A DNA stretch of 64,000 bases from Maylandia zebra (lineage: Eukaryota > Chordata > Actinopteri > Cichliformes > Cichlidae), in assembly GCF_041146795.1 (NCBI RefSeq), contig NC_135174.1:22902878-22966877 (forward strand), written 5' to 3'. Both the position numbers and the translations under genes were made by a program. Positions 11,115 to 22,826 of the stretch are shown here, piece by piece. The notes under the pieces were generated by a model that worked only from the letters and a program-made list of their open reading frames with translations, was not told the DNA's origin and did no database searches. Position 1 is the first letter of the stretch. The number at the start of each line of letters is the position of its first letter.

Positions 11115-13736
11115 CAGTTTTTTTCAATCGCTAACAAGCGCCTACCCATACTTCAGATACTTTTTCTAAACTCTTAACACAGACTCACACCTACAAAACA
11201 CAATTGGCCAAATGGATAATTTTCTTCTCAAAAATACATTTTGTTAAATATATACTAACTCTTCATTTCAAAATAGAACACATCTTTCTCTGCACACACT
11301 AACTGTACAAAAACACTATAAATCTGACTCAAAATGAAATTAGTCTGTCAAAGAATAACACTTGTTTTCACTTCACAAGGTACATGCAGTCAATCAAAGT
11401 ACACCAGGTTTCAAAATACTGGCTATTATTGACATTACAAAAACTGCATAGACTTTTATGTTTCAGTTTCACAGGTATTTGCATGCGAAACATGCAATCC
11501 ACCATTTTGACACCAGAAATGTCTTGGTTGGTAACTGTATGTCCACATGTACAGTAATGTTCACATTCAAAAGCATTCCAGTAAAAAGCAAACAAGTTTA
11601 TGTTTCTTTACTGTTTACTACAGGAGGTACAGTAGAAACACGGTATGATAGGACAGAGAAAGTTTTACAGTATTGCTTACAGTGAACAAAATATCCATGA
11701 AACACACAAGAGCATTCTGAACAAAAAAACAACAGCAAAAAGCCAAGATAAAAAGGGGGGGAGGGGGGCTAAAAAAAGGCAAAAAATTTGCATCTAATCT
11801 CTGCGATCTTCAGGGTTAGGCCACATGTTTTCATCAACATCACATCTGATGTCATCCAAGTCGATGCACCTGGGATAAAACCGCCTGGTATGTCGGATCC
11901 ACCCTTGGCAATCGTCAACTGTGATGTCCCTGGAGCCAGCATCCATGGCTTCGAGGAGGGACATCTGGTCATGTGGCTGATGGTCATAAACCTTCCACCT
12001 CCATGCAGAAAAGAACTCCTCTATGGGGTTGAGGAAAGGTGAATAGGGTGGAAGGAAGAGACTTACCAGTCTTGGGTGGACTTCAAACCATGTTGTTATT
12101 GCTTGCGAGTGATGGAAAGCCACATTGTCCCAGGTAATTACAAAGGTCCTCATGTTTTCACCCTCCTGACCCTGCTCTGGAACCAGGCACTGGTGGAGAT
12201 CATTGAGAAAGGCAAGCAAGCGCTCTGTATTATAGGGTCCAACCTGACATCTGTGAAGGAGTAATCCTGCATTTGCAATTGCTGCACACATGGTAATGTT
12301 TGCCCCTCTCTGTCCTGGCACATCAACTGTGGCCCTTTTTCCAATTACATTTCGTCCACGTCGACGCCTTTTGGCCAGATTGAATCCTGCCTCATCGATG
12401 TATATGAATTCATGAGGGGCCTGGTTGGCCTCCAATTCCATAACTCTCTGAAACAAAGTTTATGTAAGTCGTGTTAGTACTGTATACCATACTGTACTGT
12501 AACCTAGTATTGTGTAGGTTACCTACTTGCAAAGTGCAAAGCTTATAGAACTGGACATTGGATTGAATATACACTATACCTGGACATATTGTCGTCGTAG
12601 CTCCTTGACCCTCTCACTGTTCCTCTCAAAGGGAACAGTGTAGAGCTGCTTCATCCGCACTCTGTGTTTGGACAATGTCCGCGTAATGGTTGTGAGGCTG
12701 ATTCTATCGATATTGTCAAATATCTCATGGTCCGCCACAATTCTAGTTTGAATTTCACGCAGTTTTATTGCATTATTTGCAGTAACCATTTCTACAATGG
12801 CAAGCTCCTGATCATTACTGAGGAGGTTTCATCTTCCCCCAGAGGGTGGAAGACGTTGCATTCTTTAGAAAGACAGACAATTCAACATATGCATTACTGT
12901 ATGACCATATTGACATGTCAAGTGAGAATAGAAACAATCCATGTAAAATGCAATACTTACCTGTTGGTTTGTTGAAAGATGCGTATAATGGAGGCAACCG
13001 TTGACCGCCTCAAATTGGGCTGCACTCTTTCACCAGCCTCTCTTAGTGAAAGACCATGGTTGATTACATGGTCAATGATAGTGGCACGAATTTCATCACT
13101 GACTACTGTTCTTGCAGCCCTTGGAATGCCACCACCACGCATTCTTACACCTCTACCTTGCCCTCTCCTTGGGCCTGCTCTTCTCCCTGGGCCCCTTGCT
13201 CTTACTCTTCCTCGACCAGACATTACAGTGTTTGTCTTTTTTTTGTTTCCAAAAACATCACTCCTCAAGGTCTTGCCTTATAAACCCCACTGAGTCTAAG
13301 CCAGAATGGAAGAAGCTGTGGTTGGCCCAATTTACCCAACATAAATCAGCTGTGTGTCAATTATTCAGTTGTTTATTATCAGCTGAGATATATTTTTGAT
13401 ATTGATATTGTTTTTGTACTGATATCATTGCAGAAGCAGAGGCTTTTATACTGTATCTAAGGTTTAGAATATTGTTTTTGCTATTGTGGGATGTTGTGTG
13501 TTAACATTCGTAGATACTACAAAAACAGTCCATAATTTTGTTGGGAGGTATAGCTTGTCTGTTAAGAAAATGTAAGCATTGTGGAAATGTGTTCACTGAC
13601 TGCATATTGGGTGAACACGACATGAAATGTGTGAATGGTATGGCCATAACAGACCGATGCTGTGCTAATTGTGTTTAGAGTTTTGCAAATGTGACAACTG
13701 TTTGGACAAACGCTTGTTAGCGACTGAAAAAAACTG
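11115..13736 (-). mobile_element. Element B: Tc1/mariner-type transposon with spliced transposase, nested in A
   Basis: The left end is CAGTTTTTTTCAATCGCTAA at 11115 and the right end is the inverted match ending ...CGACTGAAAAAAACTG at 13736. TA lies on each side (11113-11114, 13737-13738). It is 2,622 bp and carries a three-exon minus-strand transposase gene. It is inserted in element A at the donor splice site after A's transposase exon 1. Copy C gives the matching uninterrupted site near 24537-24548. Confidence 0.92.
11794..13223 (-). pseudogene. Element B transposase (IS630/Tc1 type DDE), three exons, one premature stop
   Basis: Minus-strand gene. Exon 1 is 13223-12961 (ATG at 13223, donor GTAAGT), exon 2 is 12862-12580 (donor GTATAG) and exon 3 is 12447-11794. 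Exon 1 holds a Gly/Arg-rich N-terminus followed by a helix-turn-helix segment (LREAGERVQPNLRRSTVASI). Exon 2 holds a second DNA-binding-like segment (REIQTRI, then RMKQLYTVPFERNSERV). Exon 3 is the DDE catalytic domain: YIDEAGFN, ITWDNVAFHH and SPFLNPIEEFFSAWRWKVYD, with 35 residues between the second Asp and the Glu by my count. Splice phases join exactly as in element D. Codon 12831-12829 in exon 2 is TGA where D has a sense codon in the 'GGGRLRLLS' segment, so this copy is a near-intact pseudogene. An upstream in-frame ATG at 13268 is possible. Confidence 0.88.
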
Positions 13737-14063
13737 TAACCGATTCTCATTTTGAAATGTCCTTATGATGCTTGCTACAGTGTAGCGGCTCAAGTTAGGC
13801 TGAACCCGTTGGCCAGCTTCCCTCAGGGTCGTTCCATGGTTGATTACATGGTCCACTATTGTAGCTCTGATGTGATCAGCAATTCTATTTCTTACTCTTC
13901 TTACCCTTCCTCTCCCCCCTCCTCATCCTCCTCTTGCTCCTCCTTGTCCTCTTCCTCTAACTTCACCTCCTTGTCGTCCTCTTTGTCCTACTTCTTCACC
14001 TCCACATCCTCTTCCTCGGCCTCCTCTACTTCTCACTCTTCTCACTCTTCCTGCTCCCTCCAT
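13737..14063 (-). pseudogene. Element A transposase exon 1 remnant
   Basis: Minus strand from an ATG at 14063: a Gly/Arg-rich stretch interrupted by at least one stop, then a helix-turn-helix segment (LREAGQRVQPNLSRYTVAS) ending with QNENR. The donor splice site that should follow is where B inserted: the sequence runs into TA and the B inverted repeat. The plus-strand Ser-rich open frame over this stretch is an antisense artefact of the low-complexity coding. Confidence 0.8.
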
Positions 14064-14465
14064 TGTACTCCACACACACAGCTTACCTGTAGCTTATTTA
14101 TAGTGCTGATTGCAAAGTGAACTAATTATCTAAAACAGTTTTCACATGTGACAGTGTGCCAGACAGTTGGCAAAGTAGTGTAAATAATAGCCATAAATGT
14201 GTATAGTTTTGCTAGGAGTGCGTTGATCATTTGGAAATTGAGTGTAAAGCAGTGAGTTGTGTTTACAGTTCTGCAAAAAGAGTGCTGTGCAGTGGATTGT
14301 ACCTACAGTTTTGCAAAGTGTGTGTTACAAAATGGCAAACTGAGTGCAAAGCAGTGTTTGTGCTTTTAGTTTTGCAAACTCAGTGAGTGGTTTTAGTATT
14401 AATAGTTTTAGAAATTGTGCTATAAGAATCACAGTTAGGGTTTAAGCACTCAGAAAAAAACTGTA

Positions 14466-15695
14466 ATGTAAACTTAAAGCCTCAACAAGTGTTCATAACA
14501 TTGTTTAACCACTGGGAGGCAGTACAGCAATGGCAATAGGAACCATGTTAGGTCTCTGAAAGCTGATTTTATTTTTTTATTTTTTATTTTTTTTTGTTAG
14601 AAAAACACACTATTTCTGAGAGTATTTTTATGCTATATTTAGATTATGCATGTTATGCATGTAAGTGTTATTAAACACAGGGGACTTGGGTGTTAGGCCT
14701 TATGCAGAAACACCTCTTCTGCTATGAACTCCCACATAAACCTCCTGTTAGTTTAAAATGTTGGTAAATGTATGGAACATTTTGCAGTTACCAAGACATT
14801 ACTATAAGCTATTTGCTATATAAGAATGTTTGTTTGTGGGAGACACCACCTTCCATCTGTTGCACATCTCCCTGACTGATCTATAGAGACAGAGCATCAC
14901 TGAGGTTACTGAACTGAACCTGGAGCAGAGCTTTGATCTGTCTGCGTGTTTGGTGTTGGTCGCTCTGAACAGAACCATCTGATTGTTGTCTCACAATACC
15001 CACAGTGGGACATTCACAAGCAGTCCATTCATTCATTAGCTCACCAAGAAGGAGGGAATTTATGCAGCATGGTTAACATTCATCTGAGGGGTGCATATAT
15101 TAAAATACATTTGTGTGGAAGCATCTTTTAATGATGCCCTTGGAGTTTGGTTTTACACCTGAATCATTTTTTATTAAAAAAAAAAAAAAACAACACGTAT
15201 CATACACATCATAATCATGGCTTGTGTTGTTGTTGTTTTTTAAGAATAGAAATCAGTGTTCTTGTCACACAGTCTCAGCCAGACAACATTTGTACATTTG
15301 TTCATTATTTGTTTGCAGCCTTCAACGCTTTGATCTCTCCGTTTCTACTGCTGGAATATGCGGCTGCAATGAAAGAGAGAGAAAAACAAAAACAAAACAC
15401 TTTTCAACTCAGATATTTCATCCATAATGTAAAAATGCAACATCCTAGTAAGCAGGAAGTAGAAAAAAATCAACATTTAATTAAAAGAAGATGTTAATTG
15501 TGATATTTACTCCAGTTTGATGTCCGCTGCCTCCTGAGAAAAAGGTGTGTCTATTTAGATCGCGAACATGCAAATTACTCAAGTCAAGAATAAGTTCTTT
15601 TAATAATCTACCCTTTTCATTTGAGTCATCTAAGGCTGTCTTTGTCATTTCAGCTTGAGATGAAAAAATAATCAAAAAAGAGGAAAAAAGCCTGA

Positions 15696-15728
<33 letters not shown>

Positions 15729-18159
15729 CTCAAATAGTCTCCACAGACATAAACATGTGTCGGCTGTTTTGTGACCTCGCTGTGACATGATGAATGACCA
15801 TATCAGAAGCGTAATGAAATGCTGCACAATCGCCTGCTGCTTCTCCATGTATGCAGCCCGTGTGTGCACACATGTATATGCGATGGTGTGCACGCCCAGG
15901 ACTTTAATCAGAATCACAGGTGACCTGGCTTCTCACCGAGTCTCCTAGGTTTGACAAGAGCAGATAATTACCAGTGACCTCCCACCTAGTAAAATCAAAC
16001 AAGGGCAGAAAAGTGAAGATAGTGGTAAGAAGAAATGACCTTGAAACTATATGGATTTACTCGCAGCTCCTCACCCGACTCCCTCTGTTGGTCTTTAACC
16101 TCCGACACAGATTCTTAATCTGTTCTAATTTTTCATCCCTTCCTCGGTAGGTGTGGCACTGCGATCACTGTCTGAGAAATACTTTGCTAGTTCAACTCTG
16201 TGAAGACTGGTTGCACAAGTTTAGGAATTCTAGCTCCATAAAAAAAACCCCTGATCTCAGACCTCAAGCTGAAGGCTAGCAGATTTGTTTGCAGATTAGT
16301 GACAAGCTGAATCTGGAGATTCACTAGGTAGAGGCAGGCAATGGACGACAGAGCTGGGTAACTGGGTAAAAGGATGAGCTGGGCTTATTCTTTTAAATAA
16401 TAGCTCATATTGAGACACAAGCAAAAGGTTATAGGTCACAGTCCTCTCAAATAAAACATGAAGTCGATCCTCAAAAGATTCAGACATGAAGACGTGCAGA
16501 TAAGGCAAACCAAGGGGAAATTTAATTAAACCTGAGAATAAACTTAAGGCACTGAAGGGTTCAAGAAGGAAAATCAACCAATGTCCAAAATGAATCCAAA
16601 AACTGACAACAAAAAATTAATTATTGGAAAGATATGCAGGGGAGGATAGTGGACAGCAGATAAATTACCGACTGGAAATAAAAAGGAAAATAATTGTGAA
16701 AGAATACTCAGGTAAAATGAAATGCTGTGAGGGAGGGAATGTCAAAAACAGGAAAAATACACAAAAATGAAATGAAATAAAACACAACAGAAAACAGGAA
16801 GAAGTACAAAGAACTGGGATATACAGGAATCACAGGAGACACAGGGTAAAGTTAAACACACAGAAATATGAGGGTCTCCAACTTCCAGGGGGAAAAAAAT
16901 CAACCAATAAAAACTACAAAAAGAAAAGAAAACCATATACATTTAAAATAAAAATATTTTTTGAATATTTGATCCTTTCAGTAAAATATTTAGAAACTCT
17001 ATCATATGATTATTTTATCGTCTGTATGCAGGAGCCTCCGTCACGGATGCTGTCTACTGATGTGACTGGTTAGTTCATGAACATGCTTCTCTGTCAGGGG
17101 AGTTTCATTCAGAATAAAACTGTAAAATCTCTGTCAGCTGTGCCTGGGGTAAAATTTCATAAGAATGACAAACCAGCCAAGCGCTGTCTCTATGTCTCTT
17201 TTTCTGCCGCTCACCAAAATCCCCCCAAAAAACATGCACAGTCATGCTCATGCACTGTACACATGTGTAAACACACACTAAAGTACACAAACACGCACAG
17301 ACTTATAGAGAGACAATCTCTGTCTCACGAGAAATGTTATTAATACCTGGCAGCCTTTAAAATGTCAGCTGATCTCAAACAAGACCCAGGTTATTTATGG
17401 ATCTATCGCTTCTCATGCCTTTCTGGACTCAGGATATTTTTACTTTCAAAGTGTGTCTTTAGAAGTAGGAGAAAGAGGAGGAGGAAAAGGAGGAGGAGGA
17501 GGAAGGGGGAGATGAAGATGCAGTCAGACAGAACGGTCAAATGCTAGGAAAGGTGTGCGAGCCAGCAGCCAAAGAGATCAGCCAGTCAAACCCTGAGGAG
17601 GTGGTATTTTAGACAACACCCGGGGAAAAATGTCCCTCAAGATGATTCTTCCACTTCTGACACATGGCTGCGATCAAAGAGTTGCATTCAGAGATAAAAA
17701 TACCACAAATGTGGGCTAATCACAAATCTGCATTCAGCCTTGATGGCTGCTCTCTAATATGAGCTGATAGGCTTTATTTACTCCACCTCTTGTGTACTAC
17801 TCTTGTCTTTGCACTCCCTGTCCTCCTTTCTTGGTATTCACCTCCAGTCAGACACACACACACACACTCTAGCTCAATCTCCAGAGCCGTTTACTCATTG
17901 AGTGATGATTGCCTGTTTAAACATCTGTCTTCACCAGTGTACACAGCTACACACACATACAAAACACACACACAACTGGTTGTCTATGTGTAGCCTTGTC
18001 ATCCAATGGGCTCTATGGATTAAAGATATATACTTGAGATATTCTCTTTCAGTAAATCTAGTAAATCTTCAGTACAATTAGACACGTAGTCGGGTATCTG
18101 ATTCTTGACTGCACCTGATCTGTTTATTGCTATAATTCTTCCATGTTGTGTTCCTAACT
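14466..18159. other. Gene-free interval
   Basis: AT-rich sequence with no convincing coding exon. It holds a poly-A run near 15175-15190, a (CA)n repeat at 15699-15726, a purine-rich (GGA)-type tract at about 17465-17510 and short CA tracts near 17850-17970. The open frames here are short and unlike any family I know. Confidence 0.6.
15699..15726. repeat. (CA)14 microsatellite
   Basis: Fourteen CA units without interruption. Confidence 0.95.
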
Positions 18160-18345
18160 ATCTCTCTCTCTATATATTTATAAGTCAGATTGAAATAAAA
18201 TAATATAAAACAAAAACTGTTACTCAGAGTTGCACTCATCTATATATATATATCTATATATCCATATATGTATCTATATCTCTACATATATCTATAAAGA
18301 GATATAGATATATATAGATATATACATATATATATATATTATGGC
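18160..18345. repeat. AT-rich (TA/TATC) low-complexity tract
   Basis: Imperfect TATATC and TA repeats, densest at 18238-18343. It is the target into which the SINE at 18350 inserted. TA-rich sequence continues on its other side at about 18562-18575. Confidence 0.9.
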
Positions 18346-18349
18346 AGGG

Positions 18350-18562
18350 ATAGCTCAGTAGAGTGGTGGCCCCATGATCGGAAGGTCAGGGGTTCGATTC
18401 TCCTGAACAGCTACCCTGAGGTACCCCTGAGCAAGGTACCGTCCCTACACACTGCTTCCCGGGAGCCCAATGGCTGTCCACTGCTTCACTGAGTGAATGG
18501 GTTAAATGCAGAGAGGAATTTCCCCACCGGGATCAATAAAGTACACTTTCTTTCTTTCTTTC
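18350..18562 (+). mobile_element. tRNA-derived SINE
   Basis: The tRNA-like head has an A-box-like TAGCTCAGTAGAGTGG (about 18359) and a B box GGTTCGATTCT (about 18391), the two internal RNA polymerase III promoter boxes. A SINE body follows, ending 'gggatcaataaagta' and a CTTT-repeat tail. It is flanked by TATATA sequence on both sides. The lack of a full tRNA fold after the B box argues against a functional tRNA gene. Confidence 0.82.
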
Positions 18563-19049
18563 ATATATATATAATTTCAGCAACAGAACAAGCGAATGCT
18601 TAATAAATGCACCGCTTATGACTTGAAATATTCCACAATGCTCCCCGCAGCTCTATGGGAATTTTCTTATCTGTTTAGTGTTACAGGGGTAGGACTCTCA
18701 TTGGTAGTGACAGGCTGCAAGTAGAAAAGTTCAGATAATCTCATTATACAATACCTGCCCAACACAAGATGACAGAAAGTCGAAGGCACTGACTAATGGG
18801 AGAATGTTGAAAGTTTTAGGCTGCAAGTTGACAGTGTGCAGCCATTTTCACACATGTAGCAAAGTCCCGAACTTTTCTACTATTGTTACCACATGTTAGT
18901 GCATGTGAGAGAGTACATTTCCAACTCAGTTGGACTGGATATTAAATGGTTCTTACCCAGCAGACCACCTTCCACAAAAGTCAGTGTAATTTCTGATTTA
19001 GCTGTGAAAACAGTGCAAGTAATATCTGGTGAATTCACAGCCACAGAGT

Positions 19050-20010
19050 GAGCACCATGTGCGCCTCGTGCGTCACTCTGACCTCATGCCTGAAAACAGC
19101 TTTGGTCACACTTGCTCACTCTGAGCTATCAGAGAGGGTTCATTTATTAAAAATAATTATTAATTCATTTTCAGAAATTCTTCATTTCACAGATTCAACA
19201 AGTACTGGAAATATCCATGACATCAACAAGGTATTTTCTCCCAAAGAACTGCCACTCATTGGAGATTTTCTCTTTTTCATACCACTCTTTGTTAACCTTT
19301 GATCAGCAGTTTTTGAAGGACTGCCTGAACCAACTTAAAAGCAGTGTTAATTTTGACAGCAAATTGGTTTTAGTCACAGTCTTTTGACTAGAACATTTTA
19401 GTTTTAGTCGTAGTTTAGGCATCTATAGACTTTTAGTTTAAGTCTAAAAGAGTCGCTTAGATATTTTAAGATTATAGCAGATTAAATCTCAAGTTGACTC
19501 AAATATAAAGCATAAAAGTTTGTCATGTTTTCAACATTTTATTTTCCTTGACATCAGATGTGAAAGATGTGCCAACCTGATGCATGTCCACATGTCTACA
19601 CTTCTCGTCCTCCAAAGAGTTGACATTTTGTTTTGTTTTTATGCAAAACAGGGAGTGAGGGAGCTAGTTGTGCTTTTCTAACCTTACTGCAGATTAGTTC
19701 TGATTGGATCTTGCCTCTCCAGAATATTTCTATCTCGTTTTTATTCGTTAACAAAAGTGTCTGTACATTTCATCATAGCTTTTGTCCTTGTGCATTAGGT
19801 CATTAACAAAAACTATGATGTAAGTTGTTGGTCAGCTAAATTAAAACTGTTTCAGAGCAACTTAAATCACCTTTCTTCTCCATTCTGATGCAGGTTTGAA
19901 GTTCAGAAGGTCATCTACATGCCTACTGGCATTGCTGCCCATATCACAGATTTGAAATTTGGGCTGAGCAGTTTAACAGGTGTACCTAATGAAGTGACCA
20001 GTGTGTGTAA
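19050..20010 (-). mobile_element. Decayed Tc1-like element, copy 1, interrupted by another repeat
   Basis: Landmarks of the Tc1-like family also seen at 45185-46090 and 57321-57851 appear in order: 'acatcaacaaggtattttc', 'actgccactcattggagattttctcttttt' and 'accactctttgtt' up to about 19300, then from about 19855 'caacttaaatcacctttcttctccattctgatgc', 'gtttaacaggtgtacctaatgaagtgacc'. The element is cut at about 19310-19850 by a repeat rich in 'gttttagtc' motifs. Any transposase coding is destroyed. Confidence 0.65.
19330..19810. repeat. Repeat with TTTTAGTC-rich ends inside the Tc1-like copy
   Basis: Several 'ttttagtc' and 'agacttttagtt' motifs near 19368-19445, and matching 'gttaacaaaa' segments near 19747 and 19802. 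This looks like a small non-autonomous DNA element, possibly hAT-like. It separates two parts of the Tc1-like copy. Boundaries approximate. Confidence 0.4.
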
Positions 20011-20519
20011 ATACAAATAGTAAAGTGCTTTGGATATAAGTAGAAAAAGGAAGCCCAATTCTATCTAACTTTGAGGAAGAGACTCACAGTACTCCTAAGT
20101 GAGTTGTTAATACTTCCATTCCTTCTGAATGTGAGTAACACACACTGTTAAAAAAAAAAAAAGTAATATAAAAGTATTTTACTGTGTATTTTACAGTTTT
20201 GTACTGTTTTTCTAGAATATCATTAAATTTACATAAATAGACTGATTTTACATTTCAAATGTAAATTAACGTAAAATCACTGTAAATGTAATAAAACACA
20301 ATTTTCTTGTTTTTTAAATGTATCTGTCTGTACATATGCATATTTAGATTTTTAAAAACATTCACAAATGTATCATAATTTCACAAATATTTGTCCGTTA
20401 TTTAAAAGATTGAATTGTTAAATTCAAATGTAATGCTATGGAAAAATATATAAAATGATTCTTATAAACTTTTTTTTTACATCAAATAATAATAATTATT
20501 ATTGTTATTTAGGGTGATC

Positions 20520-20817
20520 ATTGCTCAAGAGTTGGCAGTTCGCCTTGTAATCAGAAGGTTGCCGGTTCGAGTCCCGGCTCGGACACGCTCGGTCGTTGTG
20601 TCCTTGGGCAAGACACTTCACCTTCCACCTACTGGTGTTGGCCAGAGGGGCTGATGGCGCGATATGGCAGCCTCGCCTCTGTCAGTCTGTCCCAGGGCAG
20701 CTGTGGCTACGACTGTAGCTGCCTCCACCAGTGTGTGAATGTGAGAGCGAATGAATAGTGGAATTGTAAAGCGCTTTGAGGTTTCTCGAAAAGCGCTGTA
20801 TGAATGCAATCCATTAT
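20520..20817 (+). mobile_element. tRNA-derived SINE with LINE-like tail
   Basis: The B box GGTTCGAGTCC is perfect (about 20564) after a tRNA-like head. The body contains 'tccttgggcaagacacttcacc', 'gatatggcagcctcgcc', 'ccaccagtgtgtgaatgtg' and a tail 'gtaaagcgctttgagg...aagcgctgta' ending at ATTATTA, where element D inserted. The same family occurs reversed at 54252-54430 and as a tail fragment at 26680-26755. Confidence 0.82.
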
Positions 20818-21208
20818 TACAGTTTTTCTCGATTGCTAAAACACATTTCTTGAAACTACGCCTCATATCCTCACAACAGTAAACACAAATCCATAACATC
20901 TCACTCAATTTCCCAAACATCCTATTTCCAGGTCAAAATGAAGCTCTACACCCAAAACTATTCACTCCTGCTGAAAAACCAAACTTTGCCCTCAGACATC
21001 AAACACAAGCCCTCAAAAACACACACACTACAATAGTTTTGCACACTGGTACAATTAATTCAAAACAATAGTTCCAAAACAAATAGGTTGCTTATGGTTC
21101 TCCCCTTCAAAACCCTTGTCACATGATAAACACAAAAGACGCAACCAATGTATGTACAGTGGCACATTGTCATTCATGTACTATACAGTACAACACACAC
21201 CAGAAACA

Positions 21209-22826
21209 TTATCCCACCTCAGCATCTTGTCTTTGGTCTGGGTCAGGCCAGAGAATCTCATCCACATCACAGGCTATATTGGCCCTGGCCAGGCAGCGGG
21301 GGTAAAATCCTCTTGCATGCCTGATCCACCCCTGGCATGCATCTACTGATATGTCTAGGCAGGCCTCTTCCATGGCCTGAAGGAGGTGAACACGGACATA
21401 AGGTTCTCGGTCATACACTTTCCACCGCCATGCCGAAAATAACTCCTCTATCGGGTTTAGAAAGGGAGAGTATGCAGGCAGAAAGATATTAGAAAACCTT
21501 GGGTTATTGGTAAACCAGTCACGAACCAGAGCAGCGCGATGGAAGCTGACGTTATCCCACACAACAACGTAGTGAGGCTGCTCTGGCTGTGCTGGTTCCC
21601 TGTAGTCCAGCTGGAACATATGTTGTCTTAAACCATCAAGAAAAGCAAGGAGAAGCATAGTGTTATAGGGTCCTAGTACGGCATGGCGGTGGAGTACCCC
21701 TCGTTGGCTGATGGCTGCGCACATAGTGACATTCCCCCCACGCTGACCAGGGACATTTACAATAGCCCGATGGCCAATTATGTTCCTCCCCCTTTTCCTT
21801 CTTTTGGTCAGGTTAAAACCTGCCTCATCCACAAAGATTATTTCATGGGGAACAGGCCGTCCTTCAATCTCAAAGATTCTCTGCAAAACACATAACACAG
21901 TAGAGTCAGTCGGTACCCTGAGCCACAGTTCAAGAGTGCTGAAATGGCAGCATAAACTGCCATGCTGTGATGGTACACAATACTTTATACAGTATCAAAA
22001 CTCATACCTGAACATATTCCACACGTTGGTTTTTCACTCTGTCAGAGTTTCGTTCGAAAGGGACTCGGTATGCCTGTTTCATCCGGAATTGATTCTTTCG
22101 GAGGATGCGGTCAATTGTGGAGAGGCTGACGGCATTTATGCCTCGAAAAAGATGATCATCCTCAATCACTCTCCTTTGAATCTCTTGCAGGCGGATTACA
22201 TTATTTGCAATTACCATGTTTACAAGTTCCCTCTCTTGCTCCTCCGACAAAAGCCTTAACCTGCCTCCACCAGGTGGTCGTCTCTGTGTCCTACAAAAAT
22301 AGAAGCACTCATTACTGTAACTGTCACACATTCATTTTACAGGCAAATAATGGAAACATACTCAAGACACATAAGTTCAGTAACTTAAACGTTACTGTAC
22401 AAAGCAGTCTTACTGCAAGTACACCCACCTGTTTTCCTCCCTGAAGGTTCTGATGATGGAGGCAACAGTGAAGCGACTCAAATTTGGTTGTACTCGTTGC
22501 CCAGCCTCCCTCATAGTCATCCCATGGACAAGGACATGGTCAACTAAAGTGGCTCGAATTTCATCCGAGACTGACTGTCTTCTTGCCCTTGCTCTTCCCC
22601 TTCCTTGTCGCCGTCGTTCTCCACCTCCACCTCCTTCACCACGTCCTCCTCCTCCTCCACCTCTCCCTCCTCCTCCACCACCTTCCTGTTGTCCTAGACC
22701 ACCTCCTCCTCCTCTTCCACCACGTCCTCCTCTTTCACCATGTCCTCTTCCTCCACCACGTCCTCCTCCTTCACCACGTCCTCTTTCTCCACCACGTCCT
22801 CTTCCTTTGCATCTCTTTGGATCCAT
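21209..22826 (-). CDS. Element D transposase, IS630/Tc1-type DDE recombinase, three exons, reads intact
   Basis: A cut-and-paste transposase that would bind the element's inverted repeats and insert at TA. Exons on the minus strand: 22826-22429 (donor GTGGGT), 22290-22008 (donor GTATGA) and 21880-21209. They join in phase to 450 codons with no stop. Residues about 1-85 are Gly/Arg/Glu-rich (GRGRGG, GGRGGG repeats), unusual for this superfamily. A helix-turn-helix follows (MREAGQRVQPNLSRFTVASI), ending REENR. Exon 2 adds a second DNA-binding-like region with RKNQFRMKQAYRVPFERNSD. Exon 3 holds the catalytic core: FVDEAGFN, VVVWDNVSFHRA and SPFLNPIEELFSAWRWKVYD, with 35 residues between the second Asp and Glu. 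All three acidic residues are present. Element C lies 139 bp upstream of the ATG, between the gene and its end repeat, so expression in this copy may be disturbed. The plus-strand Pro-rich frames here are antisense shadows. Confidence 0.9.

Larger units (their letters stand above)
9931..14463 (-). mobile_element. Element A: Tc1/mariner-type transposon with broken transposase, split by element B
   Basis: The left end begins CAGTTTTTTCTGATGGCTTA at 9931 and the right end is its imperfect inverted copy ending ...CAGAAAAAAACTG at 14463. TA dinucleotides at 9929-9930 and 14464-14465 are the expected target duplication. Transposase remnants lie on the minus strand at both sides of the 2.6-kb element B (11115-13736). 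Without B and its duplicated TA the element would be about 1.9 kb. C (22965-25219) is a further-deleted copy of the same family. Confidence 0.88.

Noticed and set aside
10885..14063. One intact transposase gene spanning A and B together
   Set aside because: The two sets of fragments belong to different elements: B has its own ends and complete exon set, and A's fragments continue on either side of it.
15147..15497. 116-codon plus-strand open frame
   Set aside because: Begins in a poly-A run and has no domain, splice context or repeat similarity that I can name.
20564..20575. tRNA genes at the B-box sequences (also 18391, 42078)
   Set aside because: Only degenerate tRNA-like heads followed by SINE bodies and tails. 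No full cloverleaf.
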